Shown: positions 12,471 to 23,232 of the stretch, piece after piece
Numbering within the stretch: position 1 is the stretch's first letter
Layout: every line of letters begins with the position of its first letter
From: Roseovarius mucosus DSM 17069
GTDB lineage: Bacteria; Pseudomonadota; Alphaproteobacteria; Rhodobacterales; Rhodobacteraceae
Direction of reading: 5' to 3'
NCBI RefSeq assembly: GCF_000768555.3
Contig: NZ_KN293977.1
Location: 119,901-183,900, forward strand
Length of the DNA stretch: 64,000 bases
The notes under the pieces: model-generated
Databases searched by the model: none
What the model saw: the letters and a program-made list of their open reading frames with translations, nothing else
Told to the model about the DNA's origin: nothing
Position numbers and translations under genes: made by a program

Positions 12471-15400
12471 ATGAACCAGGAACTGACAAACAACCCGTTC
12501 AACCCTGTGGCACCGGCCAAGGTGTTCGACGAAATCAAGGTCAGCCTTGCCAGCCCGGAGCGTATCCTCAGCTGGTCTTACGGCGAGATCAAGAAGCCCG
12601 AGACCATCAACTATCGCACGTTCAAGCCTGAGCGTGACGGTCTCTTCTGCGCGCGTATCTTTGGCCCGATCAAGGATTACGAATGCCTCTGCGGCAAATA
12701 CAAGCGCATGAAATATCGCGGCGTTGTCTGCGAGAAATGCGGCGTTGAAGTCACGCTGCAAAAAGTCCGTCGCGAGCGTATGGGCCATATCGAGCTGGCC
12801 GCACCCTGCGCCCATATCTGGTTCCTGAAATCGCTACCGTCGCGCATCGGTCTTATGCTGGACATGACGCTGCGTGATCTGGAGCGGGTGCTCTATTTCG
12901 AAAACTATGTGGTGATCGAGCCCGGTCTGACCGATCTGACCTATGGTCAGATGCTGACCGAAGAAGAGTTCATGGATGCGCAGGATGCCTATGGCATGGA
13001 CGCCTTTACCGCCAATATCGGCGCCGAGGCGATCCGTGAGATGCTCCAGAACATCGATCTCGAGGCCGAGGCCGAGCAACTGCGCGCCGACCTCAAGGAA
13101 GCCACGGGCGAACTGAAGCCCAAGAAGATCATCAAGCGCCTCAAGGTGGTGGAATCCTTCATCGAATCCGGCAACCGCCCGGAATGGATGGTGATGACGG
13201 TGATCCCGGTCATTCCGCCAGAATTGCGCCCTCTGGTGCCGCTGGATGGGGGCCGTTTTGCCACCTCGGATCTCAACGACCTCTATCGCCGGGTGATCAA
13301 CCGGAACAACCGCCTCAAGCGGCTCATTGAGCTTCGCGCGCCCGATATCATCGTGCGAAACGAAAAGCGCATGTTGCAGGAATCGGTGGATGCGCTCTTT
13401 GACAACGGTCGTCGTGGCCGGGTGATCACCGGCGCGAACAAGCGCCCGCTTAAATCGCTCTCGGACATGCTTAAGGGCAAGCAGGGGCGCTTCCGTCAGA
13501 ACCTTCTGGGTAAGCGGGTCGACTTCTCGGGTCGTTCGGTGATCGTGACCGGTCCTGAACTCAAGCTGCATCAGTGCGGCCTGCCCAAGAAGATGGCGCT
13601 CGAGCTCTTCAAGCCCTTTATCTATTCGCGGCTTGAGGCCAAGGGTCTGTCGAGCACCGTGAAACAGGCCAAGAAGCTGGTGGAAAAAGAGCGTCCCGAG
13701 GTTTGGGATATTCTGGATGAGGTGATCCGCGAGCATCCCGTGATGCTGAACCGTGCGCCGACGCTGCACCGCTTGGGTATCCAGGCGTTCGAGCCGGTAT
13801 TGATCGAAGGCAAGGCCATCCAGCTTCACCCGCTGGTTTGTTCGGCCTTCAACGCCGACTTTGACGGAGACCAGATGGCCGTGCACGTTCCGCTGAGCCT
13901 TGAGGCCCAGTTGGAAGCGCGCGTGTTGATGATGTCCACCAATAACGTGCTGTCGCCCGCCAACGGCGCGCCGATCATCGTCCCGTCGCAGGATATGATC
14001 CTTGGCCTCTATTACGTCACGCTGCAGCGCGACGGGATGAAGGGTGAAGGGATGGTGTTCTCGTCCTTGGGTGAGGTGCAGCATGCGCTTGACGCGGGCG
14101 AGGTACATCTGCACGCCAAGGTAACCGTGCGAGTGCCGCAGATCGATGAGCATGGCAACGAGGTCATGGTGCGCGTTGTCACCACACCGGGCCGCGCGCG
14201 TCTCGGTGCGCTTCTGCCGCAGAATGCCAAGGCGCCCTTTAGCCTTGTCAACCGTCTGTTGCGCAAGAAAGAGGTGCAGCAGGTCATCGACACCGTCTAT
14301 CGTTATTGCGGTCAGAAAGAGAGCGTCATTTTCTGCGACCAGATCATGACCCTCGGCTTCCGTGAAGCGTTCAAGGCGGGCATTTCCTTTGGCAAGGATG
14401 ACATGGTCGTTCCGGACAACAAGTGGGGGATCGTCGAAGAGACTCGCACCCAAGTCAAAGGCTTTGAGCAGCAGTATATGGACGGCCTGATCACCCAAGG
14501 TGAAAAGTACAACAAGGTCGTCGATGCCTGGTCGAAGTGTAACGATCAGGTCACCGAGGCCATGATGTCCACCATCTCCGCCGAGGTGCGCGACGAGAAC
14601 GGTGCCGTGCGCGAGCCTAACAGCGTCTACATGATGGCGCATTCGGGCGCGCGGGGGTCTGTCACGCAGATGAAGCAGTTGGGCGGCATGCGTGGCCTGA
14701 TGGCCAAGCCGAACGGCGACATCATCGAGACGCCGATCATCTCGAACTTCAAGGAAGGTCTGACGGTTCTCGAATATTTCAACTCGACCCACGGGGCCCG
14801 TAAGGGTCTGTCGGATACCGCTCTCAAAACCGCAAACTCGGGGTATCTGACCCGACGTCTGGTGGACGTGGCGCAGGACTGCATCGTGCGCGAGCATGAT
14901 TGCGGCACCGAGCGCGCGGTCACGGTCGAAGCGGCGGTAAACGACGGCGAAGTTGTGGCCTCTTTGGCAGAGCGTTGCCTTGGCCGTGTTGCGGCAGAGG
15001 ATATCTTTGATCCGATCAGCGATGCGGTCTTGATTGCCAAGGGTCAACTCATCGACGAGCGTATGGCGGATTCGTTGGAAGAGGCGGCGGTGCAAACCGT
15101 ACGTCTGCGCTCGCCGCTGACCTGCGAGGCCGAGGATGGCGTTTGCGCCATGTGCTATGGTCGTGACCTTGCGCGCGGCACCATGGTCAACATCGGCGAA
15201 GCGGTCGGCATCATCGCCGCTCAGTCGATTGGCGAGCCCGGCACGCAGCTTACGATGCGGACCTTCCACATCGGCGGCGTGGCACAGGGGGGGCAACAGT
15301 CCTTCCTTGAGGCGAGCCAAGAGGGCACGATCACCTATGATCAACCCCAGACGCTGGAGAACGCCAATGGCGAGACCCTCGTTATGGGCCGGAACATGAA

Positions 15401-16718
15401 AATCCGGATCATGGGCGACAAGGGTGTTGAGCTTGCCAACCACAAGGTCGGTTACGGCACCAAGCTCTTTGTGAAGGAAGGGGCCAAAGTCACGCGCGGT
15501 CAGAAACTGTTCGAGTGGGATCCCTATACCCTGCCGATCCTCGCCGAGAAATCAGGCACCGCGAAGTTCGTGGACCTGACCTCGGGGGTCTCGGTGCGTG
15601 ACGTGACCGACGAAGCCACAGGCATGACCCAAAAGATCGTGACCGACTGGCGCGCAGCGCCTCGCGGTAACGAACTGAAGCCCGAGGTGTTCATCATTGG
15701 CGACGACGGTGAGCCGATGCGCAATGACGCGGGCAATCCTGTGACCTATCCGATGTCTGTGGATGCCATTCTCTCGGTTGAAGAAGGTCAGCAGGTGCAA
15801 GCCGGCGACGTGATCGCGCGTATCCCGCGCGAGGGTGGCAAGACCAAGGACATCACCGGCGGTCTGCCGCGTGTGGCCGAACTCTTTGAGGCACGCCGCC
15901 CCAAGGATCACGCCATCATTGCGGAAATCGACGGGTATGTCCGCTATGGCCGCGACTACAAGAACAAGCGTCGCGTTACCATCGAACCCACAGACGAGAG
16001 CCTTGAGCCCGTGGAGTACATGGTGCCCAAGGGCAAGCACATTCCGGTGCAGGAGGGTGACTATGTCCAGAAGGGCGATTACATCATGGACGGCAACCCC
16101 GCGCCGCATGACATTCTCGCCATCATGGGTGTCGAAGCGCTTGCAAATTACATGATCGACGAGGTGCAGGAGGTTTACCGTCTGCAGGGCGTGAAGATCA
16201 ACGACAAGCATATCGAAGTCATCGTGCGTCAAATGCTGCAAAAGTGGGAAATCCAGGACTCTGGCGATACCACGCTGCTCAAGGGCGAGCATGTTGACAA
16301 GGTTGAGTTTGACGAGGCCAATGCCAAGGCAGAGGCCAAGGGCGGGCGTCCGGCATCGGGCGAGCCGATTCTTCTCGGGATCACGAAGGCATCGCTGCAG
16401 ACCCGGTCGTTCATCTCGGCGGCGTCCTTCCAGGAAACCACCCGCGTGCTCACCGAGGCCTCGGTTCAGGGCAAGCGCGACAAGCTGGTGGGTCTCAAGG
16501 AGAACGTCATCGTGGGCCGCCTGATCCCGGCGGGCACGGGTGGGGCAACCCAGGAAATGCGGCGTATTGCGACAGCGCGCGACAGCATCGTGATTGAGGC
16601 CCGTCAGGAAGAGGCGGCGGCGGCCGCTGCTCTGGCGGCCCCGGTGATCGACAATGACGTGGTTGGCGGGGATGAATTCGACAATTTTGTCGAAACCCCG
16701 GAGAGCCGCGATCAGTAA
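12471..16718 (+). CDS. rpoC: DNA-directed RNA polymerase subunit beta'
   Basis: The 1415-residue protein starts [12 protein letters not shown] at ATG 12471, with AAGGA at 12459-12463. The N-terminal zinc ribbon ([20 protein letters not shown]) is intact, and so is the active-site motif [12 protein letters not shown] near residue 461, which binds the catalytic Mg ions. The second zinc site is [13 protein letters not shown]. The Asp/Glu/Ala-rich C-terminal tail is typical of the group. A strong terminator follows. Confidence 0.98.
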   Translation: MNQELTNNPFNPVAPAKVFDEIKVSLASPERILSWSYGEIKKPETINYRTFKPERDGLFCARIFGPIKDYECLCGKYKRMKYRGVVCEKCGVEVTLQKVRRERMGHIELAAPCAHIWFLKSLPSRIGLMLDMTLRDLERVLYFENYVVIEPGLTDLTYGQMLTEEEFMDAQDAYGMDAFTANIGAEAIREMLQNIDLEAEAEQLRADLKEATGELKPKKIIKRLKVVESFIESGNRPEWMVMTVIPVIPPELRPLVPLDGGRFATSDLNDLYRRVINRNNRLKRLIELRAPDIIVRNEKRMLQESVDALFDNGRRGRVITGANKRPLKSLSDMLKGKQGRFRQNLLGKRVDFSGRSVIVTGPELKLHQCGLPKKMALELFKPFIYSRLEAKGLSSTVKQAKKLVEKERPEVWDILDEVIREHPVMLNRAPTLHRLGIQAFEPVLIEGKAIQLHPLVCSAFNADFDGDQMAVHVPLSLEAQLEARVLMMSTNNVLSPANGAPIIVPSQDMILGLYYVTLQRDGMKGEGMVFSSLGEVQHALDAGEVHLHAKVTVRVPQIDEHGNEVMVRVVTTPGRARLGALLPQNAKAPFSLVNRLLRKKEVQQVIDTVYRYCGQKESVIFCDQIMTLGFREAFKAGISFGKDDMVVPDNKWGIVEETRTQVKGFEQQYMDGLITQGEKYNKVVDAWSKCNDQVTEAMMSTISAEVRDENGAVREPNSVYMMAHSGARGSVTQMKQLGGMRGLMAKPNGDIIETPIISNFKEGLTVLEYFNSTHGARKGLSDTALKTANSGYLTRRLVDVAQDCIVREHDCGTERAVTVEAAVNDGEVVASLAERCLGRVAAEDIFDPISDAVLIAKGQLIDERMADSLEEAAVQTVRLRSPLTCEAEDGVCAMCYGRDLARGTMVNIGEAVGIIAAQSIGEPGTQLTMRTFHIGGVAQGGQQSFLEASQEGTITYDQPQTLENANGETLVMGRNMKIRIMGDKGVELANHKVGYGTKLFVKEGAKVTRGQKLFEWDPYTLPILAEKSGTAKFVDLTSGVSVRDVTDEATGMTQKIVTDWRAAPRGNELKPEVFIIGDDGEPMRNDAGNPVTYPMSVDAILSVEEGQQVQAGDVIARIPREGGKTKDITGGLPRVAELFEARRPKDHAIIAEIDGYVRYGRDYKNKRRVTIEPTDESLEPVEYMVPKGKHIPVQEGDYVQKGDYIMDGNPAPHDILAIMGVEALANYMIDEVQEVYRLQGVKINDKHIEVIVRQMLQKWEIQDSGDTTLLKGEHVDKVEFDEANAKAEAKGGRPASGEPILLGITKASLQTRSFISAASFQETTRVLTEASVQGKRDKLVGLKENVIVGRLIPAGTGGATQEMRRIATARDSIVIEARQEEAAAAAALAAPVIDNDVVGGDEFDNFVETPESRDQ

Positions 16719-16738
16719 GGATTGCGCACAAGATATGG

Positions 16739-16768
16739 AAAAGCCCGGCCTGTTGGCCGGGCTTTTTC
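16739..16768 (+). terminator. Rho-independent terminator after rpoC
   Basis: AAAAGCCCGGCC (16739-16750) and GGCCGGGCTTTT (16755-16766) form a 12-bp stem with a TGTT loop, followed by a T-run. It ends the rpl-rpo transcript and separates it from the convergent ABC operon on the minus strand. Confidence 0.88.
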
Positions 16769-16812
16769 TGTTGAGGTGATCGGTTTTTCAGTGAAAAAGA
16801 CTGGAAACCGTT

Positions 16813-18849
16813 TCAAGAGTTCTGGGCTTGCTGTCCCAAACCGCGCAGCTCGTCCAGCGGGATATGGCAATGGATCACATGGCCGTCCCCGGCCTCTTGT
16901 GCGGGCGGGGCGTCTGTTTCGCAGACCGTGCCACGCTTGACCGGGCAGCGCCGCTGGAAAGGACAGCCGCGCGCAGGTGGTGAAAGCTCCACCGCATCCT
17001 CGGCCAAAAGCCGAGAAACCTGATCCGGATCAGGCTCTAGAACTGCACCCAAAAGCGCCTCGGTGTAGGGGTGCGAGGGCTGCGCATAGACCGCTGCTGC
17101 CGGTCCCATTTCGCATATCCGCCCTTGATAGAGCACGGCAACCCTGTCTGAAAGCGCCCGAACCACAGTCAGATCATGGCTGACAAATACAAAGGCTGTG
17201 CCATGTAGCCCTTTGAGATCGTTCAGCAATTCCAGAACTGCCGCCTGCACCGAGACATCGAGCGCCGAGGTGATCTCGTCGCAGAGCACGATGTCCGGCC
17301 CTGCGGCAAAGGCGCGTGCCACCGCTACGCGCTGTTTCTCGCCGCCCGAAAGCTGCCCCGGGCGGCGGTCAAGGTAATGCGCGCCGAGGCGCACCGTTTC
17401 TAGCAGTTCGGCGGCACGGTCGCGCAGTGCGTGATCCTTGAGCCCGAAATAGAGCCGCAGGGGTTGGGCCAATATCTCGCCAACCGTTTGGCGGGGATTG
17501 AGGCTGTCGTCGGGGTTCTGGAAAATCATCTGAATGCGCCGCAACTGATCGGGGCGGCGGTCTTCAGCCAAAGAAGGCAGTGCAGTTCCATCGCCAAGGC
17601 TGATCCGGCCCTTGGCGGGGGCCAAGAGACCGGCGATGGATTTCAGGATGGTGGATTTGCCACTGCCGGACTCGCCCACCAACCCCAAAGTCTCGCCGCG
17701 CCGAAGGTCAAGCGTGATCCCATCTACCGTCGCGGGCGGGGCAGGTTGCCCCGTCAGTCGCGCAAAGAAACCGGGACGCTCGTAGCAGATCGCGAGGCTG
17801 TCGAGTGAGAGGGTAAGCGGACTGTCAGCAGAGCAGCAGGTCAGCGCCGCGCCGGCATGTCCGGCGCGCATTCTCGCCACTTGGTCGGGGTAATGACAGC
17901 GTGTCATTTGATCCGCCGCACCCGGCACCATAAGTGGGCGGGTGGTTTGACAGGTCTCGGTTGCCATGGCGCAGCGCGGCGCAAAGGCACAGCCCACTCG
18001 GGCGGTTTCGGGTCCCGGTGGTCGTCCCTCCAACGCCCGTGGTAGCGTGCTGTCGCCAAGTCGGGGGATCGAGGCCAACAGGCCCCGGGCATAGGGGTGC
18101 GCAGGGTGGCTGAGCACGCTCCGTGTTGGTCCTGTCAGCACGGTTTCCCCGGCATAGAGCACCTGAACCCGGTCGCAGACCCGCGCGATGACGCCCAGAT
18201 CGTGGCTGACATAGACCATGGCCATATTGCGCGCGCGCGCCAGATCGCGCAGCAAGTCAAGGATATGCGCCTGCGTCGTGACATCAAGGCCGGTAGTCGG
18301 TTCATCCAGCAAGAGCGCGTCCGGCTCTCCGGCGAGGGCCATGGCGATGGCAACGCGCTGTTGCTGGCCGCCCGACAATTCATGCGGGTAGCGGCGCAGG
18401 ATTGCTTGGGGGTCGGGCAGGCGCACTTGGGTCAGAAGGTCCAGCGCCCGTGCCGCATACGTGCTCTCTGGCAGGTCGCAATGCAGGCGCAGGGCCTCAT
18501 TGATTTGCTTCCCGATACGCAGGGTTGGGGTTAGGGCCTGTCCGGAATTTTGCGGAATAAGGCCCAGTTGCCCGCCGCGAACCTTCGACAGTTCTTGCGC
18601 GGATAGGGCAAAGGTATCGGAGCCGTTATAGATCACTTCGCCGGACAGCCTGACGAGCCCGTGCCTGAGATAGCCCATGGCCGCCAGTGCAAGTGTGCTC
18701 TTTCCAGATCCACTTTCCCCAACGATTCCAAGGCTCTCTCCGCGACAGACCGTCAAATCGACTTCATGCAGCACAGGCAGGATGCGTCCGGATCGCCCGC
18801 GAAATCCGATGCAGAGCTTGCGAATGTCGAGAAGGGGGGGACCGCTCAT
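16813..18849 (-). CDS. Peptide/opine-type ABC importer, fused double ATPase
   Basis: The 678-residue protein contains two complete nucleotide-binding domains of the oligopeptide/nickel family in tandem, as DppD and DppF would be if fused. Each half has a Walker [10 protein letters not shown] and an LSGGQQQR or LSGGEKQR signature. Each half also has a C-terminal Cys-containing oligopeptide-transporter extension ([16 protein letters not shown] and [18 protein letters not shown]). ATG 18849 was chosen because it lies one base after the stop of the upstream permease gene; the ten extra codons to 18879 overlap that gene. It energises the two permeases encoded upstream. No binding-protein gene is present in the operon. 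Confidence 0.85.
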   Translation of the reverse strand: MSGPPLLDIRKLCIGFRGRSGRILPVLHEVDLTVCRGESLGIVGESGSGKSTLALAAMGYLRHGLVRLSGEVIYNGSDTFALSAQELSKVRGGQLGLIPQNSGQALTPTLRIGKQINEALRLHCDLPESTYAARALDLLTQVRLPDPQAILRRYPHELSGGQQQRVAIAMALAGEPDALLLDEPTTGLDVTTQAHILDLLRDLARARNMAMVYVSHDLGVIARVCDRVQVLYAGETVLTGPTRSVLSHPAHPYARGLLASIPRLGDSTLPRALEGRPPGPETARVGCAFAPRCAMATETCQTTRPLMVPGAADQMTRCHYPDQVARMRAGHAGAALTCCSADSPLTLSLDSLAICYERPGFFARLTGQPAPPATVDGITLDLRRGETLGLVGESGSGKSTILKSIAGLLAPAKGRISLGDGTALPSLAEDRRPDQLRRIQMIFQNPDDSLNPRQTVGEILAQPLRLYFGLKDHALRDRAAELLETVRLGAHYLDRRPGQLSGGEKQRVAVARAFAAGPDIVLCDEITSALDVSVQAAVLELLNDLKGLHGTAFVFVSHDLTVVRALSDRVAVLYQGRICEMGPAAAVYAQPSHPYTEALLGAVLEPDPDQVSRLLAEDAVELSPPARGCPFQRRCPVKRGTVCETDAPPAQEAGDGHVIHCHIPLDELRGLGQQAQNS

Positions 18850-18850
18850 G

Positions 18851-19702
18851 TCACACCACCGCGGCCCGGCTTTGATCAAGGCCGAGCGTCTTGGCGAGCG
18901 CGTCCGCCGTGAGGTTGATGCCTATGATAAGGCTGGAGAGCGCCACAACAGGTGCGATCACACCCCATGGGGCCAACGACATATAGACGCGGGCGTCAGA
19001 AACCATCAGCCCCCAGTCGGGGCGTGGGGGAGCGACGCCAAAGCCCAGAAAGGACAGCGCGGAAAATCCCAAGAGCATCCAGGACCAGCGCATCGCGCCT
19101 TCGACCAGCAACACGTCGGTGACATTGGGCAAGAGTTCGCGGCGCACGATGTCCATCGGGCGGTGACCACGGGCGCGCGCGGCGGCGATGAAATCGCGCG
19201 CAACCACCTCATGCGCCGCGGCGCGGGCGACGCGGATCACTGGAATCCCGAAGAAAAACGCCAATGTGGGCATCAGAACCTCGCCGCCGCTGCCAAAGAC
19301 GGTGATCAGGACCAAGAGCGGAAGGATCCCGGGCAGGGCCAGGAACGCATCGACAAGACGCAGGGTGATGTCGTCCGCCCAACCGCCGCGCAGCCCGAGG
19401 TAGACGCCCAGGAGACCGCCCCAGAGGAGCGCTATAGGAGTGGCGATGCCGGTGATCACCAAGGCCTCGCGCCCCCCCAAAAGCACGCGGGTCAGCACGT
19501 CGCGGCCCAAGTGATCGGTGCCGAGCCAATGCTCGGACGAGGGGCCCGTGAGGGTCTGGAGCGCGTTCATCTCTTTGTAATCAAAGGGAACTATCCAAGG
19601 GCTGATGAGGGCCAGCACAAGATGACTGAGGACCAGGGCAAGCCCGATGGCACCCGAAGGGCGATGCGCCATGGCGCGGAGGATGGCGAAGGTGCGGTTC
19701 AT
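18851..19702 (-). CDS. Peptide/opine-type ABC transporter permease (DppC-like)
   Basis: The 283-residue integral membrane protein has an N-terminal helix after MNRTFAILRAMAHRP, the DPPC-type periplasmic motif HWLGTDHLGRDVLTRVLLGGREAL, and the EAA loop region with AAAHEVVARDFIAAARARGH that contacts the ATPase. It overlaps the upstream permease by four bases (ATGA) and abuts the ATPase gene, so the three are translated from one transcript. The substrate is unknown. Confidence 0.85.
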   Translation of the reverse strand: MNRTFAILRAMAHRPSGAIGLALVLSHLVLALISPWIVPFDYKEMNALQTLTGPSSEHWLGTDHLGRDVLTRVLLGGREALVITGIATPIALLWGGLLGVYLGLRGGWADDITLRLVDAFLALPGILPLLVLITVFGSGGEVLMPTLAFFFGIPVIRVARAAAHEVVARDFIAAARARGHRPMDIVRRELLPNVTDVLLVEGAMRWSWMLLGFSALSFLGFGVAPPRPDWGLMVSDARVYMSLAPWGVIAPVVALSSLIIGINLTADALAKTLGLDQSRAAVV

Positions 19703-20658
19703 CCCCGCCTCATGTGGTGGCTGCGCAGGCGCGGGTTGAGGGCGAGGCTGAGAATGTCGGCGATGAGGTTGATGGCGACATAGGTCGCGGCCACGATAAG
19801 GGTGATAGCCTGGACAACGGGCAGGTCACGGCCCGAGATAGAGTCGACAAGCAACCGCCCAAGCCCCGGATAATTAAAGACAACTTCGACCACAACCACC
19901 CCGCCCAAGAGCCAAGCCACGGTGAGGGCGATGATGTTGATCGCGGGCAGCAGGGCATTGGGCAGGGCATGGCGAAACACGATCCGCCAATAGGGAACAC
20001 CCTTGAGCGTGGCCATTTGCACATAGTCGCTGGCCATGGCGTCGATCACGGATGAACGCATCATGCGCATGATGTGCGCCACCATGAGCATGGTCAGAAC
20101 CACCGCAGCAAGGATAAATTCAGGAAAGAATTCAAGGGGTTGCGCGTCGGCGGGGGTTAGGACGATGGCTGGAACCCAGCCCAGCCAGATGGCAAAGACA
20201 AGGATCAGGATGGTGGCGGCGACGAATTCGGGGATGGTCATGGCAAGGATTGCGCCGGTGGAAAACAGAATGTCGACCCAGGTATCACGGCGCAGTCCGG
20301 CCACGGTGCCAAGGAAAATAGACAAGGGAATTCCGACACTTAGCGCCCCCGCCGCAAGTAAAAACGAGTTGCGAACGCGGTAGCCGACGAGTTCCGAGAT
20401 GCTTTCCTGACCATTTGCGGAAATGCCGAAATCGCCCTGTAGCGCGGAGGCCGCCCAAGACATATAGCGAGTGAGCGCGGGCGCATTCAACCCCATGATT
20501 TCACGGCATTTTTCCAGTGCCTCGCCATGGGCGTCGCGTTCCAGAACGGCGGTGCAGGCATCGCCGGGCAGGGCCTCGACCCCAAGGAAGATAAGCGCCG
20601 AGACCAGCCAGATTGTGACCAGCCCAAGCGCCAACCGCTTGAAAATCAGAGCAAACAT
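19699..20658 (-). CDS. Peptide/opine-type ABC transporter permease (DppB-like)
   Basis: The 319-residue permease starts MFALIFKRLALGLVTIWLVSALIF and has the DppB-type helices, the EAA-like loop (DYVQMATLKGVPYWRIVFRHALPNALLP) and a C-terminal membrane segment. ATG 20658 is preferred; an upstream TTG at 20673 would add only five residues. It is the first gene of the three-gene minus-strand operon. Its 5' region contains an inverted-repeat element at 20753-20794. Confidence 0.85.
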   Translation of the reverse strand: MFALIFKRLALGLVTIWLVSALIFLGVEALPGDACTAVLERDAHGEALEKCREIMGLNAPALTRYMSWAASALQGDFGISANGQESISELVGYRVRNSFLLAAGALSVGIPLSIFLGTVAGLRRDTWVDILFSTGAILAMTIPEFVAATILILVFAIWLGWVPAIVLTPADAQPLEFFPEFILAAVVLTMLMVAHIMRMMRSSVIDAMASDYVQMATLKGVPYWRIVFRHALPNALLPAINIIALTVAWLLGGVVVVEVVFNYPGLGRLLVDSISGRDLPVVQAITLIVAATYVAINLIADILSLALNPRLRSHHMRRG

Positions 20659-20752
20659 CCGTTCTGTCCCCAATCCGGCACAGGTCCCCAGCCTGTGCCT
20701 ATGCGTAGACTAGACCAGCCGTGGCGCGCCCGTCGAGGATTTCTTGGGGAGT

Positions 20753-20794
20753 GACCTTACGGAGCTTACAATTTCGCGCGAGTTTTGTAAGGTC
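20753..20794. repeat. Nested inverted repeats between livF and the dppB-like gene
   Basis: GACCTTAC (20753-20760) is complementary to GTAAGGTC (20787-20794). CTTACAA (20765-20771) is complementary to TTGTAAG (20785-20791). The right arm can therefore pair with either left arm, giving two mutually exclusive hairpins. It lies in the untranslated region upstream of the dppB-like gene on the minus strand. It could be an RNA switch-like attenuator, an operator or a dispersed intergenic repeat. Confidence 0.5.
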
Positions 20795-20805
20795 GGGCGG
20801 TGGTG

Positions 20806-21495
20806 TCAGACCCCGAGATAGGTATCGGTGAGGTCCGGGGTGAGCGCGCCAAACGGCCCGGCCCAGACGGTGCGCCCTTTTTCAAGGATCACGGCGCTGT
20901 CGGCGACGCGCCCGAGTTCGCGGATGGATTTGTCTATCACCAGGAGCGCCATGCCGGTTTCGGATTTGAGGCGGGCCAATGCCGCCCAGATTTCTTGACG
21001 CACGACCGGGGCCAGCCCTTCGGTTGCCTCGTCGAGGATGAGGAGGCGGGGATTGGTCATGAGCGCCCTGCCAATCGCCAGCATCTGCTGTTCGCCCCCC
21101 GAGAGGGAGGCGGCGATTTGATCCTGACGTTCGGCGAGGCGCGGAAAGAGACGGGTAACCGCGGCCATGTCCCACGGACCGGGGCGGGCGGCGGCGATGA
21201 GGTTCTCGCGCACAGTGAGGCCGGCAAAGCAGCGCCGCCCCTCGGGGACAAGGCCGATGCCTGAACGCGCCGCGCGGTGGGCGGGCAGGCGGCTGAGGTC
21301 ACGCCCGGCAAAGGTGGCGGTGCCGCCGCTCTGGCGGAGGAGGCGGCAGATCACCTTGACGGTGGTGGATTTGCCCATGCCGTTGCGACCCATGAGGGCC
21401 ACCACCTCGCCTTCGCTGATCGAGAGGTTCACATCGAAGAGCGCCTGACTTGCGCCGTAAGAGGCGGTGATCTGGCTGAGGGACAGAAGCGTCAT
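20806..21495 (-). CDS. livF: Branched-chain amino acid-type ABC transporter ATPase LivF
   Basis: The 229-residue ATPase begins MTLLSLSQITASYGASQALFDVNL and has Walker A GRNGMGKST, signature LSGGEQQM and Walker B LLILDEATEGLAP, the wording typical of LivF. It pairs with LivG under the LivHM permeases to import branched-chain amino acids or, in this family, other hydrophobic substrates such as aromatic or short-chain acids. It overlaps livG by four bases and is the last gene of the operon. Confidence 0.9.
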   Translation of the reverse strand: MTLLSLSQITASYGASQALFDVNLSISEGEVVALMGRNGMGKSTTVKVICRLLRQSGGTATFAGRDLSRLPAHRAARSGIGLVPEGRRCFAGLTVRENLIAAARPGPWDMAAVTRLFPRLAERQDQIAASLSGGEQQMLAIGRALMTNPRLLILDEATEGLAPVVRQEIWAALARLKSETGMALLVIDKSIRELGRVADSAVILEKGRTVWAGPFGALTPDLTDTYLGV

Positions 21496-22256
21496 GGCGC
21501 GACCTCATCCGTGTCATCGCCGAGATAGGCGCTGCGCACCTCGGGGTCGCGGCGGATCTCGTCCACGGTGCCGGTGGCGATGATCTGGCCATAAACCAGC
21601 ACGCTGATCCGGTCGGCGAGGGCAAAGACCGCATCCATGTCATGTTCGACCAGGAGGATCGGGGCCTCGGCGCGCAGACCGTCGAGCAGCGTGGTCAGTG
21701 CGCGGGTGCCGTCGGCGCCTAGCCCGGCCATGGGTTCATCCATGAGAAAGGCGCGCGGGCGCAGGGTGAGGGCGATGGCCACCTCCAATTGGCGGCGTTG
21801 CCCGTGCGACAGCTCTGCGCAGCGGGTGTTGCGGGCGTCGAGCAGGCCCACGGTTTCGAGTGCCGCCTCGGCGCGGGCGCGCAGATCGGCATCGCGCAGC
21901 ACGGGGCGCAGGAAGCGCACCACATCGCCGCGCTGGCCAAGCGCGCCAAGCAGGGCGTTTTGCAGCACGGTATAGTCCATCGGCAGGGCCGAAATCTGGA
22001 AGGTGCGCGCCATGCCGAGCCGCGCGCGCGCGGCTGTATCAAGGGCGGTCACGTCGCGTCCGTCAAACAGGATGCGGCCTGCGTCAGGGCGCAGCGCGCC
22101 GGCGATTTGGGCGATGAGGGTGGATTTGCCCGCGCCATTGGGGCCGATCAGGGCGTGAATCTCGCCGGGTCTGAGATCAAGCGTGATGTCGCGGCTGGCG
22201 GTGAGCGCGCCAAAGCTCTTGGTCAGGCCCTGAATATCGAGAATGGGATCAGTCAT
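21492..22256 (-). CDS. livG: Branched-chain amino acid-type ABC transporter ATPase LivG
   Basis: The 254-residue ATPase starts MTDPILDIQGLTKSFGALTA at ATG 22256. A longer in-frame opening to 22427 reads a low-complexity extension inside livM and is rejected. Walker A is GPNGAGKST. The signature region reads LSHGQRRQLEVA, as in LivG, and Walker B is FLMDEPMAGLG. It overlaps livM by eight bases and livF by four. Confidence 0.9.
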   Translation of the reverse strand: MTDPILDIQGLTKSFGALTASRDITLDLRPGEIHALIGPNGAGKSTLIAQIAGALRPDAGRILFDGRDVTALDTAARARLGMARTFQISALPMDYTVLQNALLGALGQRGDVVRFLRPVLRDADLRARAEAALETVGLLDARNTRCAELSHGQRRQLEVAIALTLRPRAFLMDEPMAGLGADGTRALTTLLDGLRAEAPILLVEHDMDAVFALADRISVLVYGQIIATGTVDEIRRDPEVRSAYLGDDTDEVAP

Positions 22257-23232
22257 GCGGCTGTTCCCGTCCGGCGATGAGCCCGTAGAGCCCGCCGCGT
22301 GCGAAAAGCACGGTGCCAAGCAGGATCGCGCCCAAGTAGATGTGCCAATAATCGCTGAGCCCGCCGAGGCTGTGTTCGAGCAGGATGAAGAGCGCGGCCC
22401 CGGCGACCGGGCCAAAGACACGGCCAACCCCGCCCAAGATCACGAAAACCATGATCTCGCCCGAGGTCTGCCAAGAGAACATCACCGGGCTGACAAAGCG
22501 GTTGAGATCGGCAAAAAGCGCGCCGGCAAGCCCGGTGATCGCGCCTGAGAGCGTGAAGGCGATGAGATAGAGGCGGTAGGGGCGGTGGCCAACGGCGGCA
22601 ACGCGCGCCTCGTTCTGCCGTGCGGCACCCAGCATGAGGCCAAAGTTGGAGCGGGCAAGCCGCGCGGTAAAGACAAGGATCAGCGCCAGAAGCCCATAGC
22701 AGAGCGCGAAGAACTGGATCGGGTCCATCGTGTTGAGGCCAGGAAAGCCGTTGCGGACATAGATCGAAAGACCATCCTCGCCGCCGTATGTGGGCCATGA
22801 GATCGCGAAGTAGTAGAACATCTGCGAAAAGGCCAAGGTGATCATGATGAAATAGACCCCCGTGGTGCGCAGGGAGAGCGCGCCGACGGCGAGGGCAGCA
22901 AGGGCCGAGGTGAGCGTGGCGATGACCCAGATCACCGGCATGGATTTTGTGCCGGGAAATGTCAGGGGCCAGTCAGTGACGCTGGTGTAGGTCTGGGCGT
23001 GATAGGCGAGGATGCCCATGGCATAGCCGCCCAGCCCGAAGAAGAGCGCGTGACCAAAGCTGACGAGGCCGCCGAAGCCGAGCGCAATGTTGAGGCCGAC
23101 CCCGGCGATAGCGAGGATCACCGCGCGGGTGGTGAGGGTGATCAGAAAAGGCTCGTCCATGACCCAAGCGTAGAGGGGGAAGAGCAGAAGTATGGCCATC
23201 AGGGCGGCGTTGAGCAGGGTTTCGCGGCTCAT
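22249..23232 (-). CDS. livM: Branched-chain amino acid-type ABC transporter permease LivM
   Basis: The 327-residue integral membrane protein has many hydrophobic helices and the LivM motif GLNIALGFGGLVSFGHALFFGLGGYAMG. Its C-terminal loop GGVGRVFGPVAGAALFILLE is family-typical. It forms the channel with LivH. It overlaps livH by four bases (ATGA). Confidence 0.92.
   Translation of the reverse strand: MSRETLLNAALMAILLLFPLYAWVMDEPFLITLTTRAVILAIAGVGLNIALGFGGLVSFGHALFFGLGGYAMGILAYHAQTYTSVTDWPLTFPGTKSMPVIWVIATLTSALAALAVGALSLRTTGVYFIMITLAFSQMFYYFAISWPTYGGEDGLSIYVRNGFPGLNTMDPIQFFALCYGLLALILVFTARLARSNFGLMLGAARQNEARVAAVGHRPYRLYLIAFTLSGAITGLAGALFADLNRFVSPVMFSWQTSGEIMVFVILGGVGRVFGPVAGAALFILLEHSLGGLSDYWHIYLGAILLGTVLFARGGLYGLIAGREQPHD

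Noticed and set aside
12834-15443. Long minus-strand frame across rpoC
   Set aside because: Same reason: antisense shadow of a conserved gene, with His/Arg/Asp-rich composition and no motif.
20700-20810. Protein-like minus-strand frame reading KLRKVTPQEILDGRATAGLVYA
   Set aside because: It looks coding but has no start or ribosome-binding site and overlaps the inverted-repeat element. It is more likely a repeat or an old remnant than a gene.
22257-22427. N-terminal extension of LivG
   Set aside because: It overlaps livM deeply and reads low-complexity sequence. The conserved protein starts at ATG 22256.
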